Of a DNA stretch of 53,969 bases, positions 34,599-42,894 are shown in pieces. Source of the stretch: a virus; IMG/VR virus record IMGVR_UViG_3300018080_000224, positions 1-53,969 of that record, one strand, 5' to 3'. The translations under genes and the position numbers were made by a program. Under the pieces are notes generated by a model. It made no database searches and was not told the origin of the DNA. It worked only from the letters and a program-made list of their open reading frames with translations. Within the stretch, counting starts at the first letter, position 1, and every line of letters begins with the position of its first letter.

Positions 34599-35354
34599 TT
34601 AACCTCTTCCGATTCCGATAGATTGAAGCTGAGACTCCCTTTTCTCTTGACTTAAAACCCTACTCCATTCACCCTTCCAAAAAGTTATATTTTGATCACT
34701 AACACTACTACCATCTTCACCTCTAGAAGCTAGTAATATACTCCATATAGTATAATATACTACAAATAGTCTATTGTTCTCCGTATTACCTCTAGATTTA
34801 CTTAAATTAAGTTCTTCTCTAAGTTTAGTAGTAGCATTATTAATATGAGTTTGTATCATATTATCCCTAGCTTGTTGATCATTTCTTATAGCTTTTGGTA
34901 GAAATTGGTCAATATTAAATTTAGTAACTCTAACATCAGAAACAGTAGCATAACCGTAATCTCTAATACCTATCTGACCTGCTCCACTTTTAATTGTAAA
35001 ATATTCATCTCCAAAATACTGTGTAATTCCACCAAGTATTCCAGAATATGTAATTATATATTCATCAAGCGGAGTCTGACTACCAGGTATATCCCACTCA
35101 AATTGGTATTCATATTGCTGGCCAGGTACTAGAGTGCCAGTTAATGTAGCTAATACTACTGGAAATGGCTGCACATCCATCAAAAAACTAGGTTCTAAGA
35201 TTTGAGCAGTAGGCTCTGTTCCAGTATCTACTACTGTAGGTCTACCGTCATCCATAAAAATAATCTTAAATGTAGCTGTAGTTCCCCTTAAAAACGTATA
35301 ACCGTCTTTAGTTTCGATTCTAGTTCCTGCTGTTGGACTAATTACTCCTGCCAT
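34599..35354 (-). CDS. Head-tail connector-type structural protein
   Basis: 251 aa. The first 120 residues are beta-rich and Ig-like (TATFKIIFMDDGRPTVV). The C-terminal part is helical and polar (NDQQARDNMIQTHINNATTKL). Gene order suggests a neck or head-completion protein. It ends 27 bases before the HNH gene. Confidence 0.5.
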   Translation of the reverse strand: MAGVISPTAGTRIETKDGYTFLRGTTATFKIIFMDDGRPTVVDTGTEPTAQILEPSFLMDVQPFPVVLATLTGTLVPGQQYEYQFEWDIPGSQTPLDEYIITYSGILGGITQYFGDEYFTIKSGAGQIGIRDYGYATVSDVRVTKFNIDQFLPKAIRNDQQARDNMIQTHINNATTKLREELNLSKSRGNTENNRLFVVYYTIWSILLASRGEDGSSVSDQNITFWKGEWSRVLSQEKRESQLQSIGIGRG

Positions 35355-35358
35355 AAAC

Positions 35359-35676
35359 TTATCCTATAACATAATTTATAAGTACACTTGCTATCGCACT
35401 AAATACCATACCAAGAACACCTGCAACGACACCAACTTTAATCAAAATGCCGTTAGTTTTATTTTCTACCTTACAGAGTCTTCCCCTAAGGTCCCCCACC
35501 ATTTCTTTCGTGCTAGATTCTACTTTATCAATATCATCTTTAACGTCTACAAATTCTATTCTACTAGGTAGATACTTCAGATCATCCTTAATCTCTCCTA
35601 AAAGATCTATAATAGACTCTACTTTTGTTTCGACCCTAACTAGTCTCTCTGAGGTTGGGATGTTGTCTGGTGGCAT
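35359..35676 (-). CDS. XhlA-like protein: coiled coil plus C-terminal membrane helix
   Basis: 105 aa. Residues about 10-75 form a charged coiled coil, followed by a C-terminal membrane helix (VGVVAGVLGMVFSAIASVL). This layout is that of XhlA/hemolysin-type lysis accessory proteins and of some holin-associated proteins. With the small membrane protein and patatin genes upstream it may belong to a lysis cluster. Confidence 0.5.
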   Translation of the reverse strand: MPPDNIPTSERLVRVETKVESIIDLLGEIKDDLKYLPSRIEFVDVKDDIDKVESSTKEMVGDLRGRLCKVENKTNGILIKVGVVAGVLGMVFSAIASVLINYVIG

Positions 35677-35824
35677 TTGATTGTTCCTCTTCTATTTCCT
35701 TACATAATTCTTCTCGAATTATTTTCTGTTCGCTACAGATGTCCTCGGCATGTTTACAAGCTTGGTCTAGCTTTTCTTCTAGACTACTCTTTTGCTTTGT
35801 CTTCTTCAGGCTCTTGTGGTTCAT
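35636..35824 (-). CDS. Small charged coiled-coil protein
   Basis: 62 aa, almost entirely charged helix (EEKLDQACKHAEDICSEQK), with two Cys in heptad spacing. It overlaps both neighbours by 41 bases. Each of the three overlapping frames encodes protein-like sequence, so all three are likely used, but the overlap lowers confidence. Confidence 0.4.
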   Translation of the reverse strand: MNHKSLKKTKQKSSLEEKLDQACKHAEDICSEQKIIREELCKEIEEEQSNATRQHPNLRETS

Positions 35825-35966
35825 TTACAAGTTCCTCACTCATTTGACCCTGAAGAGCACTTTTAATAGTTGCCAAACTAGTCTGAATAACTTGATGTTC
35901 TTGCAAATTACCAGTGTATGCTGCGCATACTTTCTCAATCGTATTTAAGCACTCTTTAAGTTCCAT
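35784..35966 (-). CDS. Small acidic helical protein
   Basis: 60 aa, with a helical N-terminal part and an acidic tail (EPQEPEEDKAKE). GAGGAG lies about 8 bases before the start. It overlaps the next gene by 41 bases. No function assigned. Confidence 0.5.
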   Translation of the reverse strand: MELKECLNTIEKVCAAYTGNLQEHQVIQTSLATIKSALQGQMSEELVNEPQEPEEDKAKE

Positions 35967-35979
35967 TGTATTCTCCTCG

Positions 35980-36153
35980 TTATTGTAGTTTTAACAGTAA
36001 ATCGACTAGATATTTATCTAATCTTAACATTACGACATAAAGACCTGCAGTTAAAATAATATTAAGCCAAATTACCCATTTTATTCTGGATACTTTAGAG
36101 CTTTTTATCCTACTTGTTAGGTCTTTTCTCGGTTTTCGATTTAATTTAGCCAT
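35980..36153 (-). CDS. 57-aa membrane protein (holin-like candidate)
   Basis: Starts with ATG 36153 and ends with TAA at 35980-35982. The N-terminal 25 residues are basic, followed by one hydrophobic segment (WVIWLNIILTAGLYVVML) and a short amphipathic end. The size and layout fit small holin or antiholin proteins, and it lies between a patatin and an XhlA-like gene. A lysis role is inference. Confidence 0.5.
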   Translation of the reverse strand: MAKLNRKPRKDLTSRIKSSKVSRIKWVIWLNIILTAGLYVVMLRLDKYLVDLLLKLQ

Positions 36154-36159
36154 AAAGCC

Positions 36160-36981
36160 TTAATCTAGTTTTATAGGCCCTTCCATTGCTGAAAAGTAAC
36201 CTTGATTTATAGCTTCTCTTATTTTCTTTGGATCAAATTCCAAAGTGTCTATTAATAGTTTTTTAGGGGCATAAACCTCTAAATCTATCTTTTTATACAT
36301 AGGATCGCAGTTTTTTCTTATACAACACCAGATGTCATCAACGTATACTTCATGAGAAATAACATCTATTGTACGCATTCCTATTTTCAAACTCTTAAAT
36401 AATGGAAATTTTGGAAGTTCCCACTCAGCAGGATTGATATCCCAAGGGCTAGCTAATATAATAACTATTTTCTCCGCCCCATTATCAATAGCCTTTTTCA
36501 ATGGTGTGATTTCCCTAACTCCACCATCTACCCATATTTTATCCACAGGAGACATAGCTACTGGTATACAAGCACTAGCTTCTACAGAACTATTAAAATC
36601 ACTTTCGTCACTGTTTCCGTGTACTAATTCTCCAGTTTCTATATTAACTTTAGTAACTGTTGCAGGTATTCTACTTTTACCAGAACAACATGTATCTATA
36701 ATTTTTCTTAAAGGTTTAGTGTTATAAATACCATCTGCTGCCATGAAAAATAGATTTGACCAGTTAAATTTCAATAAATCTGATTTCTTTTTTATATTTT
36801 TCCAAACTACTTCTAAACCAGCAACTCCCTGATAAGCTAGACCAGCAGCATTCAAAGCACCTACAGAAGTTCCGTAAGAGTGTTCGAATTCATAACCCTT
36901 TTCAGCTAATCCTTTTAATACTCCTACTTCAAATGCTCCTTTTGCTCCTCCACCAGACATAACTACATGTACTTTTTTCAT
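36160..36981 (-). CDS. Patatin-like phospholipase
   Basis: 273 aa. All three signature parts are present: the oxyanion loop SGGGAKGAFEVG (residues 9-20), the nucleophile elbow GTSVG with Ser39, and the catalytic DGG with Asp152. Patatins are Ser-Asp acyl hydrolases that cut membrane phospholipids. In the late operon the enzyme could help lysis, or membrane passage if it is packaged. No signal peptide is seen. It appears intact. Confidence 0.8.
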   Translation of the reverse strand: MKKVHVVMSGGGAKGAFEVGVLKGLAEKGYEFEHSYGTSVGALNAAGLAYQGVAGLEVVWKNIKKKSDLLKFNWSNLFFMAADGIYNTKPLRKIIDTCCSGKSRIPATVTKVNIETGELVHGNSDESDFNSSVEASACIPVAMSPVDKIWVDGGVREITPLKKAIDNGAEKIVIILASPWDINPAEWELPKFPLFKSLKIGMRTIDVISHEVYVDDIWCCIRKNCDPMYKKIDLEVYAPKKLLIDTLEFDPKKIREAINQGYFSAMEGPIKLD

Positions 36982-36985
36982 AGTA

Positions 36986-37657
36986 TTATCCCTTAGTGTG
37001 TAATTCGTAATTTATATAGGCCTTTACATCATTTTCTGTACCAATACTTGTATATTTACACCTTAAATATAAACCTATAGGAATCTCTCCAGGAGAAAAG
37101 GATTTGAATTCCATAGTTCTATCTGGATCAATAAAAACTTTTTTAATATATTCTTTAGCTATAAATCCTGCCCCATACCCAAGTATATTATCTACATCTA
37201 CTATTAAAAATACCGCATAGTCTCCGTGTACGGCATTTTTAGTTATTAACTTTCCTCCCCATATATACTTAGACGTAAAAGATTCATCTTGTCCAGTATT
37301 CGGAAAATCAGTATAATTTTCTATTTTAAAATCAATAGAAGTAGTAGAATTTTTAGTAGCAGTAGCATCTTTGGCTACCATTTGCATAGTAAACGTATTA
37401 GCTGGCTCATTTATTACTGATTGTGTTATATTTCCTTTAAGCCAATTATCTCCACTAACTGAATCTAAATCATTTTCACCGTCATTAATAACTAATTTAG
37501 CAGGACTGCTCCATAAATCTTGATTAACTTTATAATCAAGAGACATGGCAGCACGTTCTATTTCAGTTAGTTCTTCAGAATATTCTCCAGCATCAATAGT
37601 AGTATTATACCAAGTATCTTCAGTTTCTTGTGCATTTTTAAGTTTGATTATTCTCAT
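36986..37657 (-). CDS. Virion structural protein (putative)
   Basis: 223 aa, beta-rich. The start (MRIIKLKNAQETEDTWYNTT) resembles small tail or head fibre components. It overlaps the end of the upstream structural gene by 4 bases. Function is inferred only from its place among structural genes. Confidence 0.5.
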   Translation of the reverse strand: MRIIKLKNAQETEDTWYNTTIDAGEYSEELTEIERAAMSLDYKVNQDLWSSPAKLVINDGENDLDSVSGDNWLKGNITQSVINEPANTFTMQMVAKDATATKNSTTSIDFKIENYTDFPNTGQDESFTSKYIWGGKLITKNAVHGDYAVFLIVDVDNILGYGAGFIAKEYIKKVFIDPDRTMEFKSFSPGEIPIGLYLRCKYTSIGTENDVKAYINYELHTKG

Positions 37658-38295
37658 AATGCTTTCCTAGTCCATAAAATAACATTTAAATTCGCAGGTT
37701 TAGGATTACCCACACTAAGCATTTTAACCGCTACTCCATGACCAGATGTTACGTTTAATGCTGGATCTATAAGTTCAATTCCAGACCTACCATTCCAATT
37801 TCCGTTAGCTATAGAAAATGTACGAGTCCACAAAGTAGTAAATATGGTAAGTGTAGGGTCTACAGTTTCAATTCTAAGCGTAAATGGTTGAGCATTATTA
37901 CTATTAGATATACTAATTCCTCTAATAATAGTATTAAACAAAACAACATCAGGAGCATTATTAGATGGTATATTATTTAATGTTAATAAATATTTATTAG
38001 CACTAACAACACCTTGTAGAGCAAATTGGAATTTATCTAAATCATTATCTGCCCAAGACACTGCAGGTACATCAACAGTTACCTTACCTCCACCGTCATT
38101 AGTAACATCTAAATAATCGCCAAAATTTATAATTTTAGTGTCTACTTGAACAGAAATATCATCATCTTCTACATCTACTTGAGATTCTACAATAGCATCT
38201 TGAGCATTATCTGCGACAAACCCATTACCAGTAGTATCAAATGGAGTCTCTTCAGAAACTTGTATTTTTTGATGACCTGCTGGTTTTTTAATCAT
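37654..38295 (-). CDS. Virion structural protein with NAQDAI motif
   Basis: 213 aa from ATG 38295 (an in-frame GTG lies at 38304). NGFVADNAQDAIVES is the short motif common near the N-termini of phage fibre and decoration proteins. The rest is beta-rich. It overlaps the upstream gene end by 8 bases. A virion role is likely, an exact role unknown. Confidence 0.5.
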   Translation of the reverse strand: MIKKPAGHQKIQVSEETPFDTTGNGFVADNAQDAIVESQVDVEDDDISVQVDTKIINFGDYLDVTNDGGGKVTVDVPAVSWADNDLDKFQFALQGVVSANKYLLTLNNIPSNNAPDVVLFNTIIRGISISNSNNAQPFTLRIETVDPTLTIFTTLWTRTFSIANGNWNGRSGIELIDPALNVTSGHGVAVKMLSVGNPKPANLNVILWTRKAL

Positions 38296-38635
38296 TACAC
38301 CCACCCCACAGAATTACTTCATAGTCGGTGCCGTCATCATTAGTATCTAATTTTAAAGTTTGGGTTAATCCTGGTACAAAAATACTTTCTCCGCTCATTA
38401 TTGTTACGTAAGTAGAAGTTCCGTCAATATTAAACTTTATGGCATCATGTATACCATTAGAACTACTTTGATCCCGTACACTAGGAACACTAAGAAAAAA
38501 CCATTGTATAGCTTTACCAGAAGTTAACTGTAAAGATACTGGAGATCCAGCAGTAGTTATAGAGCCGTTAAAATGCTCCGGCTCACTCTGCTTTTCATCT
38601 TGAATTTCTAGATCAAAATCGTTAAATTCAACCAT
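38288..38635 (-). CDS. Small beta-rich virion protein (putative)
   Basis: 115 aa with an acidic N-terminus and a Gly/Ser/Thr-rich beta core (GSPVSLQLTSGKAIQWFFL). This resembles small decoration or head-fibre proteins. It is encoded 3 bases after the upstream gene. Confidence 0.5.
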   Translation of the reverse strand: MVEFNDFDLEIQDEKQSEPEHFNGSITTAGSPVSLQLTSGKAIQWFFLSVPSVRDQSSSNGIHDAIKFNIDGTSTYVTIMSGESIFVPGLTQTLKLDTNDDGTDYEVILWGGCND

Positions 38636-38638
38636 TAT

Positions 38639-39004
38639 TTAGTCCCATGATAACTTTTGAATTTTTTCTGAACTTCTAAACTCAGATACATCTTTTACTG
38701 CTTGTATAAATTTATCATCTACGACGACTGTTACAGTAGATCCCCAATTTACTAAACCTCTTTTAGAGGCTTTAGGATTTGGAATTTCCCCATCAACAGT
38801 TCTATTTTTAAATGATTCTGATATTTGCATTCTTTTAGATGGGCGGACAGAAACCTTAATTACTTTCTTATCGTCTTCATAGGAGCCAATATAGAAATAA
38901 TCTATATGATCTTGAGATAGTTTTCTAGGAGTTTTTACCCAATTAAGCTTGTTAAAAAATTCCTTAAACGCCTCTACATTAAGATTTCCGTCCACTATTA
39001 ACAT
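38639..39004 (-). CDS. Hypothetical structural-cluster protein
   Basis: 121 aa with a basic middle (VRPSKRMQISESFKNR). No family recognised. Short intergenic distances on both sides place it in the same transcript as the structural genes. Confidence 0.5.
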   Translation of the reverse strand: MLIVDGNLNVEAFKEFFNKLNWVKTPRKLSQDHIDYFYIGSYEDDKKVIKVSVRPSKRMQISESFKNRTVDGEIPNPKASKRGLVNWGSTVTVVVDDKFIQAVKDVSEFRSSEKIQKLSWD

Positions 39005-39033
39005 AATTTACCTAAATTAGTAAAATTTATTTA

Positions 39034-39885
39034 TTAAGCAGGTGTTACTCTAATATGCATACTACCAGTACCATTGGCGTCTCCACCGCAAGCACTTCGT
39101 TTTTTGATTTGTAACTTAACTTCTGATCCATCTGCACCAGCTATTTCAATTCTTCCACCTTCAGAAAAATGCTCACTAAGACCTGGTTGAGCGGAACCGT
39201 TAATCGCAGTTTTATAAACTACGAGATTAGCAGGCGTTCCATCGTCCAGCACTATTCTAGCTTGAACGTTTTGATCAGCAGCAAACTGATAACCATAGAT
39301 CCATATTCTTTCATCATTGAGTGTTGCCAAAGTTGCAACATCAACCCATGGTGTAGCCGAAGCAGTAATAGTCTCAAGACAGTCACCTGCAGCAGCAAGG
39401 GCATCAGTTACAGTGTATTGCTCGTCTCCTCTTATAGAGACGGTCCGCAAATACCCTTCGTCGTCAACTTGAAATGGAGCATAGTCCAGATCAGTGTCAA
39501 CCATCGAAGCTTCATCATCCTGCCTTACAGCAAGACTAAAAGAACCAAGATCACCTGAGCTATGTCCCGAATCTTCTGGATATACAAAATCCATATCCAC
39601 ATCAAGATCAGAAACTACTCTTAATCTACCTAGTTCGTCCACTTGCAGTGGAGTATATTCACCGTCAGCGACTCCAGATAATGGTCCATCTGCATCTTGG
39701 CGTACAGCTAACGCACTAACGCCAGCATCTCCCTCGGCCCAACTGTTCGTACCAGCTAACCAACGACCAGATATGATTAATCTACCATAATCGTCTACGA
39801 TCAACTCTAAAGGCTGATCGACACAGGTAAGTTGGGATAGCGGATCTTGTTTCATCCGACTAACTAATAGTCCAAAATCATTCAT
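39034..39885 (-). CDS. Virion structural protein with AVRQD repeats
   Basis: 283 aa. Two copies of a unit with LAVRQDADG...YTPLQVDELGRLRVVS and FSLAVRQDDEA...YAPFQVDDEGYLRTVS are followed by a beta-rich domain. The AVRQD/PLQVD unit is known from structural proteins of large phages. The DNA is visibly richer in GC than its neighbours, which may reflect high expression or a different origin. Confidence 0.65.
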   Translation of the reverse strand: MNDFGLLVSRMKQDPLSQLTCVDQPLELIVDDYGRLIISGRWLAGTNSWAEGDAGVSALAVRQDADGPLSGVADGEYTPLQVDELGRLRVVSDLDVDMDFVYPEDSGHSSGDLGSFSLAVRQDDEASMVDTDLDYAPFQVDDEGYLRTVSIRGDEQYTVTDALAAAGDCLETITASATPWVDVATLATLNDERIWIYGYQFAADQNVQARIVLDDGTPANLVVYKTAINGSAQPGLSEHFSEGGRIEIAGADGSEVKLQIKKRSACGGDANGTGSMHIRVTPA

Positions 39886-39938
39886 TCAGATTTCTCCTAT
39901 CATCTCCTCCTGTTAAACAAAATCTACTCCTCAATAGA

Positions 39939-40187
39939 TTACACACTCTCCTCATTTTCCTCGTTACTAGCCGCTTTATCGGCAGACTTTTTGTTCTCCT
40001 CTGCTACAAGCTTCTCAATCTCTTCTACTGCAGGATATACAACTTTTTCTCTAAATTCTACCAATTTATCCTGAAGTTCGAGAACCTTGCTTTGTAAAAC
40101 CTTTATATCTTCGGTGGGATCATATTTTTCTAGAGTCCCACAAATAACTTGTAAATGCATTCTTTGTTTATCGAATTGTAAAACCAT
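39939..40187 (-). CDS. Small coiled-coil protein
   Basis: 82 aa, a single charged coiled coil (VLQSKVLELQDKLVEF) with an acidic tail. Its ATG shares one base with the upstream stop. It may be a chaperone or minor head protein. Confidence 0.5.
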   Translation of the reverse strand: MVLQFDKQRMHLQVICGTLEKYDPTEDIKVLQSKVLELQDKLVEFREKVVYPAVEEIEKLVAEENKKSADKAASNEENEESV

Positions 40188-40843
40188 TATGTTAAGTACC
40201 CTTCTAATGAAACGAAACTATTATGATTACCAGGCCCACATGAAGGAGTAATAAACCTATCTACTAAAGCTTCAACTGTCAAAGTTTCACTACTTAATAG
40301 AGGTCTATGTTCATCAAACTTGAATACCACATTTCTTTCAAATGGCCCAGATCTCAAAACTTTCTTTATTACACCATTTATTTTTAATGAAAACGTAGCT
40401 GGAGTACTTGCGGTAGCATCAACTCTCACAATTCTAGTACCATTATTTGTAGAAACGTGAGTAAATACTACTACAGGAGCCATAGAAGGTATTACTGTGT
40501 ATTGTTCATCAAATATAGGGTCAGGATGACCACTTATGGCGATATTATCACCATCAGCAGCATCAACTTCTACATTTGCGTCAATAGACCCGTCAGGATT
40601 TATAACTAAAACATTACCTGATATAGGGTCTCCAATATGTACCCCGTCGTCGTAAAAGTCTAGATCTACTTCTACTTGTATATTTTGAGCAGTAATATTA
40701 GCATCTACAGCTAATCTTTGAATACCAGCACTATCAACTACGCAATCAATCGGCAAACCAGTCTTATGGCAAACTAAAACGTTACCTTGAGTAAATCCTC
40801 TCGGAGTACATTGCGAACCTGCTGATTTGTTCTTTGTGCTCAT
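40187..40843 (-). CDS. Head or virion structural protein (putative)
   Basis: 218 aa and beta-rich. It contains QRLAVDANITAQNIQVEVDLD, a start resembling the AVRQD-type units (split: residues about 42-62), and an Ig-like end. It is two genes downstream of the capsid gene and is probably a decoration or fibre component. Confidence 0.5.
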   Translation of the reverse strand: MSTKNKSAGSQCTPRGFTQGNVLVCHKTGLPIDCVVDSAGIQRLAVDANITAQNIQVEVDLDFYDDGVHIGDPISGNVLVINPDGSIDANVEVDAADGDNIAISGHPDPIFDEQYTVIPSMAPVVVFTHVSTNNGTRIVRVDATASTPATFSLKINGVIKKVLRSGPFERNVVFKFDEHRPLLSSETLTVEALVDRFITPSCGPGNHNSFVSLEGYLT

Positions 40844-40864
40844 TAACGCTACCTCGTCCCAAAA

Positions 40865-41443
40865 TTATTTAGATAGCCTTTTAATTATGCTTTCTCTTAA
40901 TTTTTGTTTTTCTTTTTTTGGGATAAACTTTGGAACTTCTACTCCAAAGTCTACTAATTTTGGGTCTTTTAATATATGGAGTTTGCAATATTTACTAGGA
41001 GAAACGTCTAATGCTAAATTCTTGCAAAGTGCTCCAGTAGATTTCCTAAACTGGCACAGCTCTCCCTCAACATGTTGCTCTTCTTGAATTTTTTGTTCTT
41101 CTTGTTCTTTTTGAATTTTATATTCTTCTTGTTCTTCGAGAAATTCATTTAATTGTGTAGTATATTTTACATATACATCTTTTCCAAAAATTGTTTCTAT
41201 ATCTCTAGTTTTTGTAACAAATTTTAAATCTTTCAAAAATAGTAAAGGTTCTGGAGTTCTAAGACTAAGAGCAGAAGTCTTTTTTAACATGTGATGAGCT
41301 TTACTATCTTTAATTACTACTGCATACCCATCTCTAAACTTTATACCACACACATTCCCATTTACGTTCCTTAATTTATGCTGCACTACAACATATTCTA
41401 CAATTTTAGTATCATTTCTAGTTCTTGTTGTCCAATAAGACAT
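40865..41443 (-). CDS. Protein with coiled coil and C-terminal Cys/His zinc motif
   Basis: 192 aa from ATG 41443, preferred because GGGAG lies 5 bases upstream; another ATG is at 41455. A Glu/Gln-rich coiled coil (residues about 100-125) precedes CQFRKSTGALC and CKLH, a likely zinc site. It sits right after the capsid gene and its hairpins. Function unknown. Confidence 0.55.
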   Translation of the reverse strand: MSYWTTRTRNDTKIVEYVVVQHKLRNVNGNVCGIKFRDGYAVVIKDSKAHHMLKKTSALSLRTPEPLLFLKDLKFVTKTRDIETIFGKDVYVKYTTQLNEFLEEQEEYKIQKEQEEQKIQEEQHVEGELCQFRKSTGALCKNLALDVSPSKYCKLHILKDPKLVDFGVEVPKFIPKKEKQKLRESIIKRLSK

Positions 41444-41453
41444 ATAAACTCCC

Positions 41454-41498
41454 ATCGGCTCTTCCGATAAAATATTTAACTATTTCCTCTTGAAATAG
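41454..41498 (-). other. Two stem-loops with AAGAG loops
   Basis: On the - strand, CTATTTC-AAGAG-GAAATAG (41480-41498) and ATCGG-AAGAG-CCGAT (41454-41468) are perfect stems with the same five-base loop. The second covers the first possible start of the next gene. A third stem with the same bases in its loop lies before the portal gene (47081-47097). They may bind a protein that controls translation. Confidence 0.45.
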
Positions 41499-41512
41499 GT
41501 AAGAAATGAAGG

Positions 41513-41544
41513 GTAAGAGAGGAACCTTTCGGTCCCCCTCTTAC
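41513..41544 (-). terminator. 14-bp hairpin with GAAA tetraloop after the capsid gene
   Basis: The stem pairs GTAAGAGGGGGACC with GGTTCCTCTCTTAC through 14 pairs (two G-U) around a GAAA loop, 10 bases after the capsid stop. The following sequence is only moderately T-rich (CCTTCATTTCTT), so it may be a partial terminator or a stabiliser that raises capsid expression relative to downstream genes. Confidence 0.6.
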
Positions 41545-41554
41545 AATTCGGTTA

Positions 41555-42883
41555 TTAGCAACTTAGCGGCAGTACATTCTGCATACGAGCTAAAGCTAGA
41601 CGATTATACAGATCAAAACCGCAATACCATTTCATGCGATATTGATAAGCATTTTCATCTTCTCTAGGTCCAACATACTCTAATTTAAGACCGGCGTTGT
41701 TGGCGGAAGTGAATCCAACGATTCCCTTATATTCGCCCCAGCAACCAGCATAAATTGAGGATGCGTCGTCTCTTTCAGCAAGAATAGCATCTTGTCCGTC
41801 AGTGAAAAGAGCGTCATTAGGAGCAACCCTAGCGACCATTTCATTCTGTTCTGGATCAAAAAATGAACCAGTAGAATCGACGGTAAGAGTATCTGTGCCA
41901 GCACCAGCAGAAACTTCCCAACGATACATAACACCATCTGATCCACGCATAGAGGCGTGAGATGCTCCACCAGTAACTGCTTCAGCAACAGTCAATGCTA
42001 GAGTTGTAGCGTTAGAAGAACCTTTGTCCAATAATTTAGTATCAGTATTACAAAAATCAGCTTTAGAAACAAAATCATTCCTGTAGACAGGAATATCTTG
42101 ATAATAAAGTTGAGGTTTGGCATTGCCAAGACCCTGCTGCTGAATTTGCACTGAATCTGTTCCACCACCTGTATTCCTAAGAAGAACTCTCAGAGTACGA
42201 ATCTCACGAGCATTCATCATAAGAAAATCAGACGAAGCTGCCGTAATACGGTCAATCATGTCATCGAGATCTTCAAGAGTGAAAACCCGACCAGAACGAC
42301 CATTACGAGCACTTGCAGGATCATCTTCTACAAGACTAAGACTCTGCGTAGATGCACCAGCATTAAAAAATGGATGGTTAACATCGTCTGCGTTGCCCTG
42401 CTCAGCGTCCAGAATGGAGGCCATTCCGTTAAACCTATCAGAAATACCGATAGGACCGTTGTTTGCTTGCGCTAGAGGACCGCTGCTTCTACGAGAATTA
42501 ACAATCGCATTCATATAAATACGAGCAATAACTTTCGCTTTGGCGGAAATCTGAACTTGAAGTTGGTCATTTGATTCGCTCAATTGATCTTCAACTTGAC
42601 CGTCCAGAATAATATCAGCAATAATTGCTGAAAGGTTAACGTTGACCGGAACAAATTTTGCCCCAGCCTGATATTTTGACAGATTAAGATTCTGTCCTGG
42701 TGCAGCAAAAGCTGCTTTAGCTAGCTGTGATTCACGAGTAAACGTGTAAGCCAAACCTTCAAAAACCACGAATGGAAGGTGTTTAAACCATTCATCCACG
42801 GATACGATGTCAGCGATGATACCTTCAACGAGAAGGTTATTTGATAATACAGCCGCATCAGTTAATGAAATTACCTGAGCCAT
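41555..42883 (-). CDS. Major capsid protein (HK97-fold type)
   Basis: 442 aa. The N-terminal segment (AAVLSNNLLVEGIIADIVSVD), the middle AKAKVIARIYMNAIVNS and IDRITAASSDFLMMNAREIRTL, and the C-terminus FDLYNRLALARMQNVLPL are typical of capsid proteins of this kind. It follows the scaffold-like gene. The DNA is more GC-rich and regular in codon use than its neighbours, as expected for the most abundant protein. A domain of about 90 residues is inserted at about 300-390. Confidence 0.8.
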   Translation of the reverse strand: MAQVISLTDAAVLSNNLLVEGIIADIVSVDEWFKHLPFVVFEGLAYTFTRESQLAKAAFAAPGQNLNLSKYQAGAKFVPVNVNLSAIIADIILDGQVEDQLSESNDQLQVQISAKAKVIARIYMNAIVNSRRSSGPLAQANNGPIGISDRFNGMASILDAEQGNADDVNHPFFNAGASTQSLSLVEDDPASARNGRSGRVFTLEDLDDMIDRITAASSDFLMMNAREIRTLRVLLRNTGGGTDSVQIQQQGLGNAKPQLYYQDIPVYRNDFVSKADFCNTDTKLLDKGSSNATTLALTVAEAVTGGASHASMRGSDGVMYRWEVSAGAGTDTLTVDSTGSFFDPEQNEMVARVAPNDALFTDGQDAILAERDDASSIYAGCWGEYKGIVGFTSANNAGLKLEYVGPREDENAYQYRMKWYCGFDLYNRLALARMQNVLPLSC

Positions 42884-42894
42884 CTATCAACTCC

